Source: Gorsachius magnificus
Taxonomy: Eukaryota; Chordata; Aves; Pelecaniformes; Ardeidae
Direction of reading: 5' to 3'
Length of the DNA: 64,000 nucleotides
NCBI GenBank assembly: GCA_034008185.1
Contig: CM067104.1
Location: 310,001-374,000 of the forward strand
Shown: positions 1 through 10,729 of the stretch, one piece after another
Position numbering within the stretch: position 1 is the first letter of the stretch
Layout of the letters: each line of letters starts with the position of its first letter
Program-made: the position numbers and the translations under genes
Notes under the pieces: generated by a model
What the model saw: only the letters and a program-made list of their open reading frames with translations
What the model was told of the DNA's origin: nothing
Database searches by the model: none

Positions 1-2403
1 CGGGCAGCTTTGAAATTTTATTACCCATAAAATTGACAACACGCTGGGGTTTTCCTCCCCGCGCCACGTTAACGCTCGCTGCCCCTGGCCCCCCCTCCTG
101 CCCCTTAACAGCTCGGGGGCCCCCAAAATAAATACCAGAGGGCGGCCCCTCCTCCTGAGCCCCGCTCAGCCCCGCTCCGGGGGTCCCGCAGCCCCGGCCC
201 CACAGCCGGATGCACCCCGGGCTCCAGCCTGCCCCAGCCGCGGCCGCTCCGTTATTATTATGATTTTTTTCCCTCCCTCCTCGCCCCCCCGTGGCAATTG
301 TGTGGGGTTTTATGGTTCCTGAACAGAAGGAGGGAAAGGGCTTTATAGGCAGCAGAGCCATAAAGCTCTCGGGTTCCCCCCGGCCGCCCCCCCCTTACTC
401 CCAAGCCACCACCCCCAGCACCCCCCCCCCCTTTTTTTTTTTTTTTTTTTAACTGCAGAAGGAACCTGGGAAGGTTAATTGGGTCCTAAACTCATTTAGG
501 GGCTACCCGTGACCCCCGCGACCTGTGGGGTGGAGGGAGCTTAATGAGGGGTGATGGGGGGCCAGGCTGGGCACGGGCCGGGGCAAGGGGCTGGCGGGGG
601 CCGGGGCGGCTCGCGGGAGGGGGGGGTGGGGACACGGGGACACAGCGGAGGCACCGCGGCACGCGGCCGGGGGGGGGGTCCCTGGGGTGGCCAGGAGCTG
701 GGGGGGGCTCTGGTCCCTCTGCGGCAGGTGAGGGGTTCGGGGCGGGGGCCCCAATCCCGGCCGGTGGGAACAAAGAGCTGGGGGGGTCTCGGGGGCACCC
801 CCCTCCCGGCACATACTCAGCTGTGACCGATGTCCCGGTAACCTTTATCCCCCGTTGCCACAGCGACGGGCCAGCATCCGGCACCCCGCATCCTGGCATC
901 CCCGCATCCTGGCATGGCCGCAGCCAGTGCCAGGAGCAGCCCGCGTGGCACAGCCCCCGCACGGGACCCCCCGGCACCCCCCTAGAGCCCTGCTCACCCC
1001 CCCGGTGTCCCCCGGGGTGCCAGGCCGAGTCCCCGGGCTGGAGGGGGTCAGCAGTGCCACTGCGGTGAGGGGGCGTCGGTGGCGGCTGTAAGGGACCCGC
1101 GCCGGCTCCGACGCTGCTTGGGCATCTCTCACCTGGAGACCCTACAAAAACAACCCCGCCGGCGCTGTCCTCGCCGCGCAGCTGAGCCCGGAGCAGACCG
1201 GCACCGCGTCCCCGAAGGCCACCGGGGGCCTGTGAGCAGCCTGGGACCTGTGCCACCGGGACCACGGGGGGACCCAGCGCCCCTTGGGGCGGCCACCGGC
1301 CCAGGCTGGGGCGATGTCCCACCGGTGATGGGTGGCAAAGCCCCTGCCGAGGGGCTGGGGGGCACAACCTGCCCCAGGCTGGGAGCCGGGGGGGCTTGGA
1401 GGGGCCGGGCAGCACGGGGGGGAAACGCTGCCGGGAGGGTCCTGGGGGAGCGCGGGTTTAATCGGGGGCTTGTGTGCAGCAAATTGCTGGGAGGGGTTTG
1501 GGCGGCCGGCGCCCGCGGCCCCCCAGCCCCTGTCACTTTGGTTTATGTGCGGCGCGGCGGGGGGGCTGGATGGCATTCCCGGGGCTGCGGCCGGTGTCGT
1601 GACCCCCATGTGTTCGGGGAGGCCTCGCGCGCAGCAAATGGCCCCGCGCTGCAGCTGGGTGCTATTAAACCTGACCGGTGCGTGGCAGACACAGATGTTT
1701 GCCGAGCAGGGAGGGCCGGCGCGGGGCCAGCTGCAGCCGGGGTGCTGCTGCGGGGCTGGGGGAGGGCGGCCAGGGACCCCCGGATCTGATGGGTGCTGGG
1801 GCTGCGGATGCTCGGGGTTGTCGTCCCTCCGGGGTGGGTATCCCTGTCCCCGCGGTGGCCGCTCGCCTTCGCCATCTCTGGGAGCATCACCCTGGGCAGG
1901 ACCCGCCGGGGTCCCTGGGTGAAGCCACCCCGGGGGGACAGGAGGTGGACACAGACCCGGCTGGGCCCCTGCAGGGGGGCCCGGTGCCCCGGGCTTGGTG
2001 CCACGCACCCTCCGGGGGGCTTTGCCACGTCCCCGGGGCGGTGGGAGCAGGCGCGTTGCCGGCTCCGGCACAGGGATCTGTTGGGACGCGGGAGCAGGTG
2101 CTGCGGTGCCGGAGCCCCCCCGCCCTGCTCTGCCCAGCCCTGCTCTGCAGGGGGGGGTCGCTCCGCTCCCCGCAGCCCCCGGGGGGGGGATCATGAATCC
2201 CCGGTGACGCGGGGTCAGGGGGCAGCCGGGGACCTTATTGCGAATGGAGGGGCAATGACCCCTGGGGCGGCCTCTGACCCGACCTTCAACTCCTAACGAC
2301 CGAGGAGGAGCTCGCCCCGACCCTGCGGCCTGGTGGAGGTTGAGGGGCGAGGGGGGGGGGGGTCCTGGGGCCGCCCCCCCTGACACCTCCTTCCTCCCCG
2401 CAG
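1..2403. other. GC-rich non-coding DNA upstream of GDF11 exon 2 (probable GDF11 intron 1)
   Basis: No reading frame here resembles a known protein, although several long GC-driven open frames exist on both strands. GDF11 exon 2 begins right after a consensus acceptor at 2401-2403, so this stretch should be intron 1. The exon with the signal peptide and first third of the prodomain is not seen and presumably lies to the left. The block holds a pyrimidine tract (C then T) at about 420-450 and an AT-richer island at 300-380 with TTTATGG, TTTATAGG and CCATAAA words. A minus-strand AATAAA at 17-22 stands alone with no associated exon. Confidence 0.6.
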
Positions 2404-3830
2404 CGGACCCAGTGGTGCAGATCGAGGGCAACCCCCATTGCTGCTTCTTCAACTTCAGCCCCAAGATCATGTTCACCAAGGTGGTGAAGGCGCAGCTGTG
2501 GGTGTACCTGCGGCCGGTGCAGCACACCTCCACCGTCTACCTGCAGATCCTCCGCCTGAAGCCGGTGACGGAGGAAGGCAGCCGCCACATCCGCATCCGC
2601 TCCCTGAAGATCGACCTCAACTCCCGCATCGGGCACTGGCAGAGCATCGACTTCAAGCACGTGCTGCAGAACTGGTTCAAGCAGCCGCAGAACAACTGGG
2701 GCATCGAGATCAACGCCTTCGACCCCAACGGCAATGACCTGGCCGTCACCTCGCTGGGACCCGGGGCCGAAGGGCTGGTAGGTGCCCGCCGTGGGGAGGG
2801 TGCGTGGGGGCTCAGGGTCCCCCGTGGTGCCGGGGGGGTTTCGGTGCTGCGGGGAGCTCGTGGGGCATCGCGATGGCCCCCGGTGCTCGGCTGGGCACAG
2901 GGCTCCCAGCCATCCCTGGGGAATGGAGGAGGGGGGGTGGGGGGGGGGTTGCAGCTCTGTGGGGCCGGTGACAGCGCGGGGGGGGGGCCCCGTGACACCC
3001 CCATGGGGCTGGTGACAGTTTGTGGGGACAGTGACACCACCGTGGGGCTGGTGACAACCCCGTGGGGACAGTGACAGCTCCGTGGGGCCAGTTATGGCTC
3101 CACAGGGATGGTCACAGCTCTGTGGGACCAGTTACAACTGCATGGAGCTGGTGACACCTCCGTGGGGCTGGTGACACCTCTATGGGGCTGGTGGCAGCTC
3201 TGTGGGGCTGGTGGCAGCTCTGTGGGGCTGGTGAGACCTCCGTGGGGCTGGTGACCTCCATGGGGCGGTGACACCCTCAGGGGCTGGTGCACCTCGGGGG
3301 CTGGTGGCACCTCTATGGGGCTGATGACACCTCCGTGGGGCTGGTGACACCTCCGTGGGGCCATGTGGGACCTGGGGATCCAGGATGGTGGGAGCGTGGG
3401 GCAGCGGGGTGGCATGTGGGGCTCACCCCCCCCCCCCCTCTCTCCCCAGCACCCCTTCATGGAGCTGCGGGTGCTGGAGAACAACAAGCGCTCGCGGCGG
3501 AACCTGGGGCTGGACTGCGACGAGCACTCGACCGAGTCGCGCTGCTGCCGCTACCCCCTCACCGTCGACTTCGAGGCCTTCGGCTGGGACTGGATTATCG
3601 CCCCCAAGAGGTACAAAGCCAACTACTGCTCGGGGCAGTGCGAGTACATGTTCATGCAGAAGTACCCCCACACCCACCTGGTGCAGCAGGCCAACCCCCG
3701 GGGCTCGGCGGGGCCCTGCTGCACCCCCACCAAGATGTCCCCCATCAACATGCTCTACTTCAACGACAAGCAGCAGATCATCTACGGCAAGATCCCGGGC
3801 ATGGTGGTTGACAGATGCGGATGCTCCTAG
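2404..3830 (+). CDS. GDF11: Growth/differentiation factor 11 (exons 2 and 3; 5' end missing)
   Basis: Secreted TGF-beta superfamily ligand that signals through activin type II receptors and SMAD2/3 and patterns the anterior-posterior axis. Exon 2 (2404-2777, 374 bp, acceptor CAG, donor GTAGGT) encodes most of the latency prodomain. Exon 3 (3450-3830) encodes the prodomain tail, the furin site RSRR, and a 109-residue mature domain with the cystine-knot cysteines, ending in DRCGCS and TAG. The residues [17 protein letters not shown] mark it as GDF11; myostatin has CSGECEFVF there. The prodomain reads [10 protein letters not shown] without the glycine-rich insert I recall in mammalian GDF11. Exon 1 is not in the window, so the gene is partial. 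Intron 2 carries a 20-bp minisatellite. Identification is firm; only the start is unknown. Confidence 0.96.
3000..3365 (+). repeat. About 20-bp minisatellite in GDF11 intron 2
   Basis: Roughly eighteen imperfect tandem copies of a unit close to GTGGGGCTGGTGACACCTCC. Copies differ by single substitutions (GACA/GGCA, CTCC/CTCT) and occasional short deletions. The array stops about 85 bases before the exon 3 acceptor. The phase is regular over the whole block, so it is a true tandem array rather than just biased composition. Confidence 0.9.
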
Positions 3831-4070
3831 AGCCCGGCTGGTGCTGCCCCTCTGCCCCGCGCCCCCCCTCCACCACCAAACTCCTCTTTTCTTCCACTGT
3901 TTTTGGGGTTTTTTTGTCCTTTTTTTTTTGGTTTTTGTTTTTTTTTTTTTTTTAAATACAAAGAGCAAAGCGTTGGAATTCCTTTGGGTGTTGGGGGAAG
4001 AGAGAGAAAGAGAGAGGAAAATCCCACGGAGAAACGCTGCACCAAACCCGCGCTTCGACATGCATTGTGC

Positions 4071-4076
4071 AATAAA
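4071..4076 (+). terminator. GDF11: Proximal GDF11 poly(A) signal
   Basis: A canonical AATAAA sits about 240 bases after the GDF11 stop codon, in the context TGTGCAATAAAGC. It is the first poly(A) signal after the coding sequence and the likely end of a short transcript. Confidence 0.7.
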
Positions 4077-4495
4077 GCAACCGGACGGAGAAGGGAAGGG
4101 GTGGCCGGGACCCCCAGCACCGCCACCCCCACCCGCGGCACCTGCGGTGGCACGGCACGGCGTGGCACGGCACGGCACGGCACGGCTCCTCACCGGACGG
4201 CTCTCCCGCCCCGACGGCGCTGGGGAGGGGAGGCAGCCACGCGGCCCCCGCGTCTCCTCCTGGTGCTTCCGGAGTGGCAGTGGGGATGGGGACGTCCCTG
4301 CCCGCCCTGCGGCCAAGGTGACATCCAAGGGCGGGCGGCCCCGTCCCCCAGCAGCTGATGGCCCCGTCGCGACAGCCCCGCGCTGGGGGGCTCTGCTGGA
4401 GTGAGGACGGCAGGATCCGGCAGCGGGACCCCCAGGGCGGCCGGGCCACGCGAGCGCCGGTGGCAGCTCCGGCCCGGGAGGAAACCGTCTCCCTT

Positions 4496-4517
4496 CTTTA
4501 ATTTATTTATTTATTAA
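4496..4517 (+). promoter_or_regulatory. AU-rich element in GDF11 3'UTR
   Basis: Three overlapping ATTTA pentamers (ATTTATTTATTTATTAA) stand out in a region that is otherwise mostly G and C. Overlapping AUUUA motifs are typical class II AU-rich elements that bind mRNA-decay and stabilising proteins. The element acts only if transcripts run past the proximal poly(A) signal. Confidence 0.5.
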
Positions 4518-7478
4518 TCACCCTCCTGGCCAGCGCTTCGCTGTGGGAAAGCCCCCACTCGCCCTGGTCCCTCCCTTCACGGCACCGGCACCGTCCTGGC
4601 ACCCACAACCCGAGGCAGGGATGGCTCTGGAGGGGCTGCTTCAGCCTGGAGCCCCCCCCGGGGCCCGAGCATGGATGGTTGGAGGGGAACAGAGCTGCTG
4701 CCTGCGCTTCGGATCTGGCCCTGGCATGGCTGGCAGGACGGCAACGCTCGCCCCGGTGCTGCCCGGTGGTGCTCGTCCCGCTGCCCAGCGCTCTCCCGGG
4801 GCAGCCGGAGGAGCCGGAGGCTCGGGGGGGGTCTCCTCCGGCAGGAGGGAGGGCGGCCGGCAGCCCAGGGTTATCCGGAGGCGGCACTGGCCAGAGTTGG
4901 ATGGAGGCTCCGGCTGGGGAGAAATTCCGCTTACGCAGCAGATTCGCCTCCCCCTGCCCTCGGCGTTTGGATTATTTTCGCGTGAGAACTGGCTCCGGCT
5001 TTCTCAAGAGTTCAGCCGCCCCGGCGGCTCCGGCGGTTCCCCTCCGCTTGCACCGCGGCCGGAGTGATGCAACCGGGGCCGTGCTGGGCCCTGGCCGGGA
5101 GCCACCCCTGGCGCCAGGCGGCCGCTGACCCCACGCCGGGGTGGGATGGGTGGCTCTGCCCGGCCGGGGAGGGGGGGCGACCCGGGGGAGCCCCTGCAGA
5201 TCCCGGCCCCAGCACTTATCCCAAGGGTGCCGGCCGGCTCCGACCGGGAGACGCGTGTCCATCCCTCCTCGCCCACGGCGCTGCGGGGCAGAGGCACCGG
5301 GGCCACGCGGGGAACGACCCCGTGGCCGCAGCCGGGCCAGCCCGGCACGTCCGCACCCCGCGTAGCACTTAGGGATGGCGCCAGGCGGCCGGGGACCGGG
5401 AAGGCGCCAGGGGCAGAGCCGGGGGCACCCGGGATGTTTAGCACTTGTCCCCGGCTCCGCGGAGCCCAAAGCGCTTACAAGGACGAGGCTGCCCCGGGGC
5501 GAACACGCGGCGCTGGCCCAGTGGTGCCGAATCCTGGCTGTGCCGAACCCCGGCTACCCCGCCTGGCGCCGAAGCACTTAGGGCCCCTTGCGCTGGGCTC
5601 CTGGCACCACCCAGCTCTCGCCCCAGCACCGATACCACTGGCCCAGTGGCTCCGGCGATGGCGGCCCTGCAGCACCGCTGCGGCGTTGCCGGGGGTCCCA
5701 GTGCCCTGGCCGGACCCCTCGGCTCAGGCTGGGGCAGGAGTCGGAGGCGAGGGCACGGGGAGAGCCGGGGTCCCCCGAGGCGCAGGTGCCGGGGGCAGGC
5801 GGGCTGGCCCGGGGCAGTGTCCCCCAGCCCCATCACCCCTCGGGGCCGGGCAGGGGGCACAGCTCAGCCCTGAAACACCGGCCCGCGCGGTTGCACGGTG
5901 GCAAATGGCCCCACACTGGTGGCTTTATGGCCAAGGTCCCTGAGCCCCCGCTCCAGCACCCCGATACAAGGATGGCCCGGCCAGAGGGGAATTAACCCCC
6001 CCGAGGCGCCCCCTCTCCCTGCCGTTCAGTGCCTTTCTGGGGGCCACCTCCTCTGGCAGCGCTGGGTCTTGCCGTGGAGCTGGGGCATCCCGTGCCGGAG
6101 GAAGGTGCAGCCTCCCGCCGGGCAGGGGGGAGACCCCTGGGCCCCCCGAGCCAGGGACAGTGCCTGCGTCCCCGCGTGGAGCCCCCGCCCTGGTGGTGCC
6201 CGTGTGATGCCGAAGGCACCGGTCCCGGAGAAGCTGCTCGTGGAAATATCTTGCCGGTTCCTGTTTCACTTCCACCCAGCGCTCGCGGATCGGGAGGGCT
6301 CATCCGGGCTCATCCAGCCCCAGCCGTCGACGCTCCCCTCTGCCGCCGAAACCACGCCGGACGCGGCCAAGGATGCGCTGGCGTTGGGGAAGCACCATCC
6401 GGCCATGGCCAGCGCCGGGCACGGCACAGCCACCACCGGGAGCGCAGCCACGCGCCGGGAAAGAGCCAGAAGCTGCTTGGAAGGGACTGGAAAGAGCACG
6501 GAGCCGCCCCAGCTGCGGGATCCTGCTCCAGGGAGCCGCGGTTGGATCTGGCTGGGATCCCCCTGCCTCCCCCCAACCCAGCCATCGCCATGTGCCAAAG
6601 CCCCGTCTGCCGGGGAGGGGGTCTCGCTCCCCCCAGCTGGGACGTGGCCACCTCACGCCTGGGGCACGTGGCCCTTCCCCGGGGCGGGGGACGCGCGCGG
6701 CCGGGCGCTGGCTGGCGGCGGGGGCTTCCCGCCCGGCGCAGGGGGAACGGCAGCGACCCGGCGCTGGGAAGGATGGGGGGTGCCCGGGACGAGCGCCCAC
6801 CCCGGTTTTTAAGGGCCTCGAACCAGGGGGGTGGTGGAGGCAGGTGGGACCCCCCCACGGGCATCGTCCCCCTGCGCCGGGGCGGCCACCATGGGGTCCA
6901 GCCTGGTGCGGAGCCCACAGCCGGGTGGGGGGGGGGGGGCGGCAGCACCCCGGCCGCCCCAGCGTTGGGGGAGCCATGGAGCACCCCAAACCCGCAGCCC
7001 CTCGCCCCAAAAGCCCCCCAGGGCCCCGGGGGGGGGAAGGATGGGGCGCCCCGGGCACTGGGACCAGTCAGCCCTGGGCACTGGTCCCAGTGCTGGGGCG
7101 GCACAGGTCCCACAGCCCCCAGTGGCGGGCGGCACTGGGACCAGTGCCCTGGGCTGGCTGGCCAAGGGCAGGCAGGGGGTGGCGGCCCCGTCAGTGTATT
7201 ATTATTATTATTATTTACCCGGTGTATTGGTCCTGTGCGTAACGTCTTAGGTTATTTTTCTGTTCGTTTGTTCGTTGTTTTGTTCCTCGTTCTGTCGTTC
7301 CGGGGTGTCCGGGGGGGCAGGGACGCGTCTGCCAGGGCGTGGGCTCAGGACGGGCCCGGGAGAAGGAGAAGGTGGGGGGGGGGACGCGGCAGCTCCGAAT
7401 CACACGACCAAAAGGCCAGGGATGGTCGGGGAGGGGGGGTTTAATCGCGTGACCAAACACAGCACTTGAACATCAAAA

Positions 7479-7500
7479 AATAAAAACATTTAAAAATAAA
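7479..7500 (+). terminator. Internal cluster of AATAAA signals
   Basis: Two AATAAA hexamers (7479-7484 and 7495-7500) precede a long A-rich run at 7508-7539. The cluster could be an intermediate poly(A) site of GDF11. The encoded A run could also cause internal priming in cDNA, so its use is uncertain. Confidence 0.4.
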
Positions 7501-8730
7501 TTAAAAACAATATTTAAAAAAAAAAAAAAAAAAAAAAAGAAAGAATCCAAGAGTTCCCAGCCTTCAGCTCCACCCCGCCCCGGGGGGCTCCCGGCCAGCC
7601 TGGGGCTCACTGACACCGTGGCCGGGCTCCCGCGTGCTGGTGGCACCGCTCCGGCCGCAGCACCGGGACCCCCAGCCAGCGCCGGTGGCCGCGTCGCTGT
7701 CCCACGCGATGCTCGGCTCGCGCCGCCGGCTCAGCCCCAGCGCAAGCGTCAGCGCCAGGGAGCCGTGCGGCGACGCCGGAGCCGGTGGCGAGTGGTGGCC
7801 TCGGGGATGCCGACCATTCCCTGGAAAACTCGTGCGCGGGGAGCGGGACTGCGGGGGGCGGGGGAACCATTTGCACTATGGGAGGGTAAAGAAGAGACGA
7901 GGACAGGATCGCCTTTGCCGCAGAGCCGCGTCCGTGGGCCGGCTGGGCGGGGAGCCGTCTGTCCGTCTGCGCCGGGATGGCTTTTCCTCACTGCCAGAGG
8001 GGACACCGAGGTGCTGCCAGCTCCACCGCGGTGCCGCAGTGTCGGGGCATGAAATCCCCCCCGGCCCCGGGGCGGAGGAGGGGGTCCAGCCCCTCCAGCC
8101 CGGCAGGACGCGGGCACCGGGTCTGGGGAGGCTGCGGCAGCCCCGGGGGCTGGAGGGGACCCGCGGGGGACAGGGATCGCTGGGTCCGGACCAGCCCCCC
8201 CCAGGAGAAGCCCCCCCTGCTCCCGGGGCCATGGCGGGGCTGGAGATCCCATCGACACCAACCCAGGCTCCTGGCAGCGGCTGCCGCAGCGCCCGGCCAA
8301 GCCCCTGACCCGCGGGCAAAGCCGGAGCCGCTCTCCGAGCCCCCGCCGGGCTGAGGCCGCGGGGGGACCCTGCTCAGCCACCTCGTTACGCCATGGCCTC
8401 GTTACGAAGCTCCTTTCGGCGACGCCACCCTCCACCTCCACTACCAGGCAGCGCCGGCGCCGGCACCTGGCAGCAGTAACAGAGGGGGTGGGTGCCCTGG
8501 GCGCGGGGGCACGGGACGGGGGGGACTCACGGCTCCTCGGTCGCAAACCGGATCAGGAAGAGCTACGGGAAAGGAAAAGCTTAACGAGCGCCCCAGTTAC
8601 TCGTGCGTTGTACAGACGACACTTGGTTGGTAACGCGCGTCCGTCTCCTGTGTACGACGCCGTAAGCGCCGCGCCGGCCCGGTTCCGTCCTTGGTTGGGT
8701 TTTTTTTTTTTTTTTTTAGACTTTTTGTAC

Positions 8731-8736
8731 AATAAA
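8731..8736 (+). terminator. Distal GDF11 poly(A) signal candidate
   Basis: AATAAA in the context TTTTTGTACAATAAAGAATT, followed by a short A-rich stretch. It is the last plus-strand signal before the gene-poor spacer and the best candidate for the distal end of the GDF11 transcript. Confidence 0.6.
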
Positions 8737-8857
8737 GAATTTCTATAGCCAAAAAGAAAGAAAAAAAAAAGGGAAAACTGCCGGCAATGCGCTTTGCTTG
8801 GGTCACTGCGCTCCACTCATGGCCTCGCTGCCCCTCACCGGGACCCAGCCCCTTGCT

Positions 8858-8935
8858 GGCACCAGATCCCAGGGTCGGCACCAGATCCCGGGGTCGGCAC
8901 CAGATCCTGGGGTCAGCACCAGATCCCAGGGTTGG
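8858..8935 (+). repeat. 19-bp tandem repeat, four copies
   Basis: Four adjacent copies of a unit near GGCACCAGATCCCAGGGTC, starting at about 8858, 8877, 8896 and 8915, with one or two substitutions each. Confidence 0.85.
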
Positions 8936-10709
8936 CCACGCAGCATCCCCACCGGAGTGGCGATGGAGGAGGCTGGGTGGGGGCTCGGGGGGGCCACGAG
9001 CAGCCCCGCTGTTCCTCGGGGTCTTCGCCCCACGTGCCCACCCTGGGACAGGCCCTCGGCCTCTCCGTCCGCTTGCCCGGCATCGCGCGCCATCCCCCTG
9101 CGTCGCGGCAGCCCCCCAAGCCCGCCATTCCCCCCTGCCCCCCGCCTCCTCCCTCGGGAGCTCCCGGCCTGATCCGGCGACCCTGGCTTTGACCGGCTCG
9201 GGAAATGTTTCCCAATGCTTCTCATTTTTCCCACGCTCCTGACGCTGGCTGCGCACCACGGACAAGCGGATGAGAGGGGACGAAATCTGCCCCGGTGCCC
9301 TGTGCCCGGCTCGGAGCCGCTGGCGGCCGAGGACATTCCCGGGTTCATCCCCCAGCTGGGGCTGAGCCGCGGCCCCCCCTCCCCTGCCAGCCCCTCCCAA
9401 CACGCCCTTGCACTTCAGCAGCCAACACTGAACCAAGACCTCGAGAACGCACTCATCCCAAAGTCTGCTCGAACCCCCTGGGGGGGATGTCCCTGTCCCA
9501 GCAGCGGCGCATGGGGGGGGCCTGTGCCCACCAGTGGGGGTGGCTTCGCCATCCCACCCCCCCCAGAGCTGCAGCGAGGCTGAGCAAACCGGGGCGGGTT
9601 GATCCCAAGGAGGGGATGGAGGAGATGGGACAGGGATGCAGACCCGGGACGGTGCCGGGGAGTCCCCGCATGGGACCACCAGGCGCGGGCGATGGCGAGA
9701 GCCGCATCCCCCCGGGGGGGGAGCCCCCCGCCCTCCCGCTGGCCCCCGCTTCCTCCCAGCGCAGCTCCCCCGTTGTAAAGCTGAGATTTACAAGTGGCCC
9801 CAAGTGCCGGAGGAGCCGGGATCAGGGGCAGCATTTATGGAGCCTCATTAGGGGCTGCAGGTATGCCGAGAATGCCGCAGCTAATTACCGCGGTGGCCTG
9901 CGGGAGGGGACAGGGTGGGCAGCACAGGGTCACTGCCCCTCGTTCTGGCACAGGCGAGGACGGGGACACGAGGACGCAGCTCCAGCACGGACTCTCACGC
10001 CGCTGGGGTCGGCCGGGTCCCAGGCCCCGCCGGCAGCGGTGGCTCGGTGGACATTGGCCACTTCCGAGGTCCCGCAGGACACGCTGGGAGGGGGGGCTGC
10101 CGCTCCCCCCAGCCCCCTCCGCACTCCAGCCCTGCCCTGCGCCCCTTGCTCCCGCTGCCGCTCCCGGCTGCTCCACCGGGAGACCCCAGCCCCATCCTGG
10201 CCAAGAGCTCCCGGGGGGGGGGGGGACAAGGCGCCGATTCCCTCCGACGCCAGAGCTGCTCCGGGGGCAGCTGCCTGCTCTGCCCTCTCCAGCCTCAGCT
10301 TCCCCATGGATAAAGCTCCTGGGGGCTCTCCGGGACCCCCAGGACGGCACCGAACCAGCGCCCATGGGGCAGGGTGAAGCACGATGGGACGCACCGAGGG
10401 TGACGACACCCGTACCCCAACAGGGACAACGGCTCCGCAGCGTCCCCATTGCGAGCAGGGCCCATGGCCCCTCGGGGTCCGCCCGGGGGGGGGGGCCAGG
10501 CTGTGCCACCCACCCAGAAGGGCCGCAGGTCCCGGGAGGGGTGTTGGTTGTTTGCTTCGCAGGACGATGTCAAGAGTTTAACGAGCGCTTGTTTTTGTTC
10601 TGGTCACGTCTCCCCCGAGGCCACAGGGGCTGCACCCCACATCTCTGCTCCCCCCCGGCCATCGGGTGACCTAATTCAGAGACCCAGGGTCAGGGCTGGG
10701 GAGGCAGGG

Positions 10710-10729
10710 ACACACACACACACACACAA
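10710..10729 (+). repeat. CA dinucleotide microsatellite
   Basis: About ten uninterrupted CA units in the GDF11-SARNP spacer. Confidence 0.85.

Larger units (their letters stand above)
3831..8755 (+). other. GDF11: Probable long GDF11 3'UTR with alternative poly(A) sites
   Basis: No coding exon is recognisable between the GDF11 stop and 8755. Plus-strand AATAAA signals occur at 4071-4076, at 7479-7484 and 7495-7500, and at 8731-8736. The first would give a UTR of about 250 nt, the last about 4.9 kb. T-rich tracts (3900-3955, 7196-7275, 8700-8717) and an A-rich run (7508-7539) interrupt otherwise very GC-rich DNA. An overlapping AUUUA motif lies near 4500. That this is all one UTR is inferred from the lack of other exons and the common orientation of the signals. 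Confidence 0.55.

Noticed and set aside
1..25. Minus-strand AATAAA at 17-22 as the end of another gene
   Set aside because: A minus-strand gene ending here would have its body to the right, where no minus-strand exon exists before GDF11. It is most likely a chance hexamer.
300..380. Cluster of TTTATGG, TTTATAGG and CCATAAA as CDX/HOX sites
   Set aside because: The words are short and could arise by chance in one AT-richer island; without conservation data I do not call it an enhancer.
7505..7545. A-run after AATAAA as a processed retrocopy tail
   Set aside because: No intronless gene copy or target-site duplication is seen beside it; it fits a UTR poly(A) region or simple A-rich tract.
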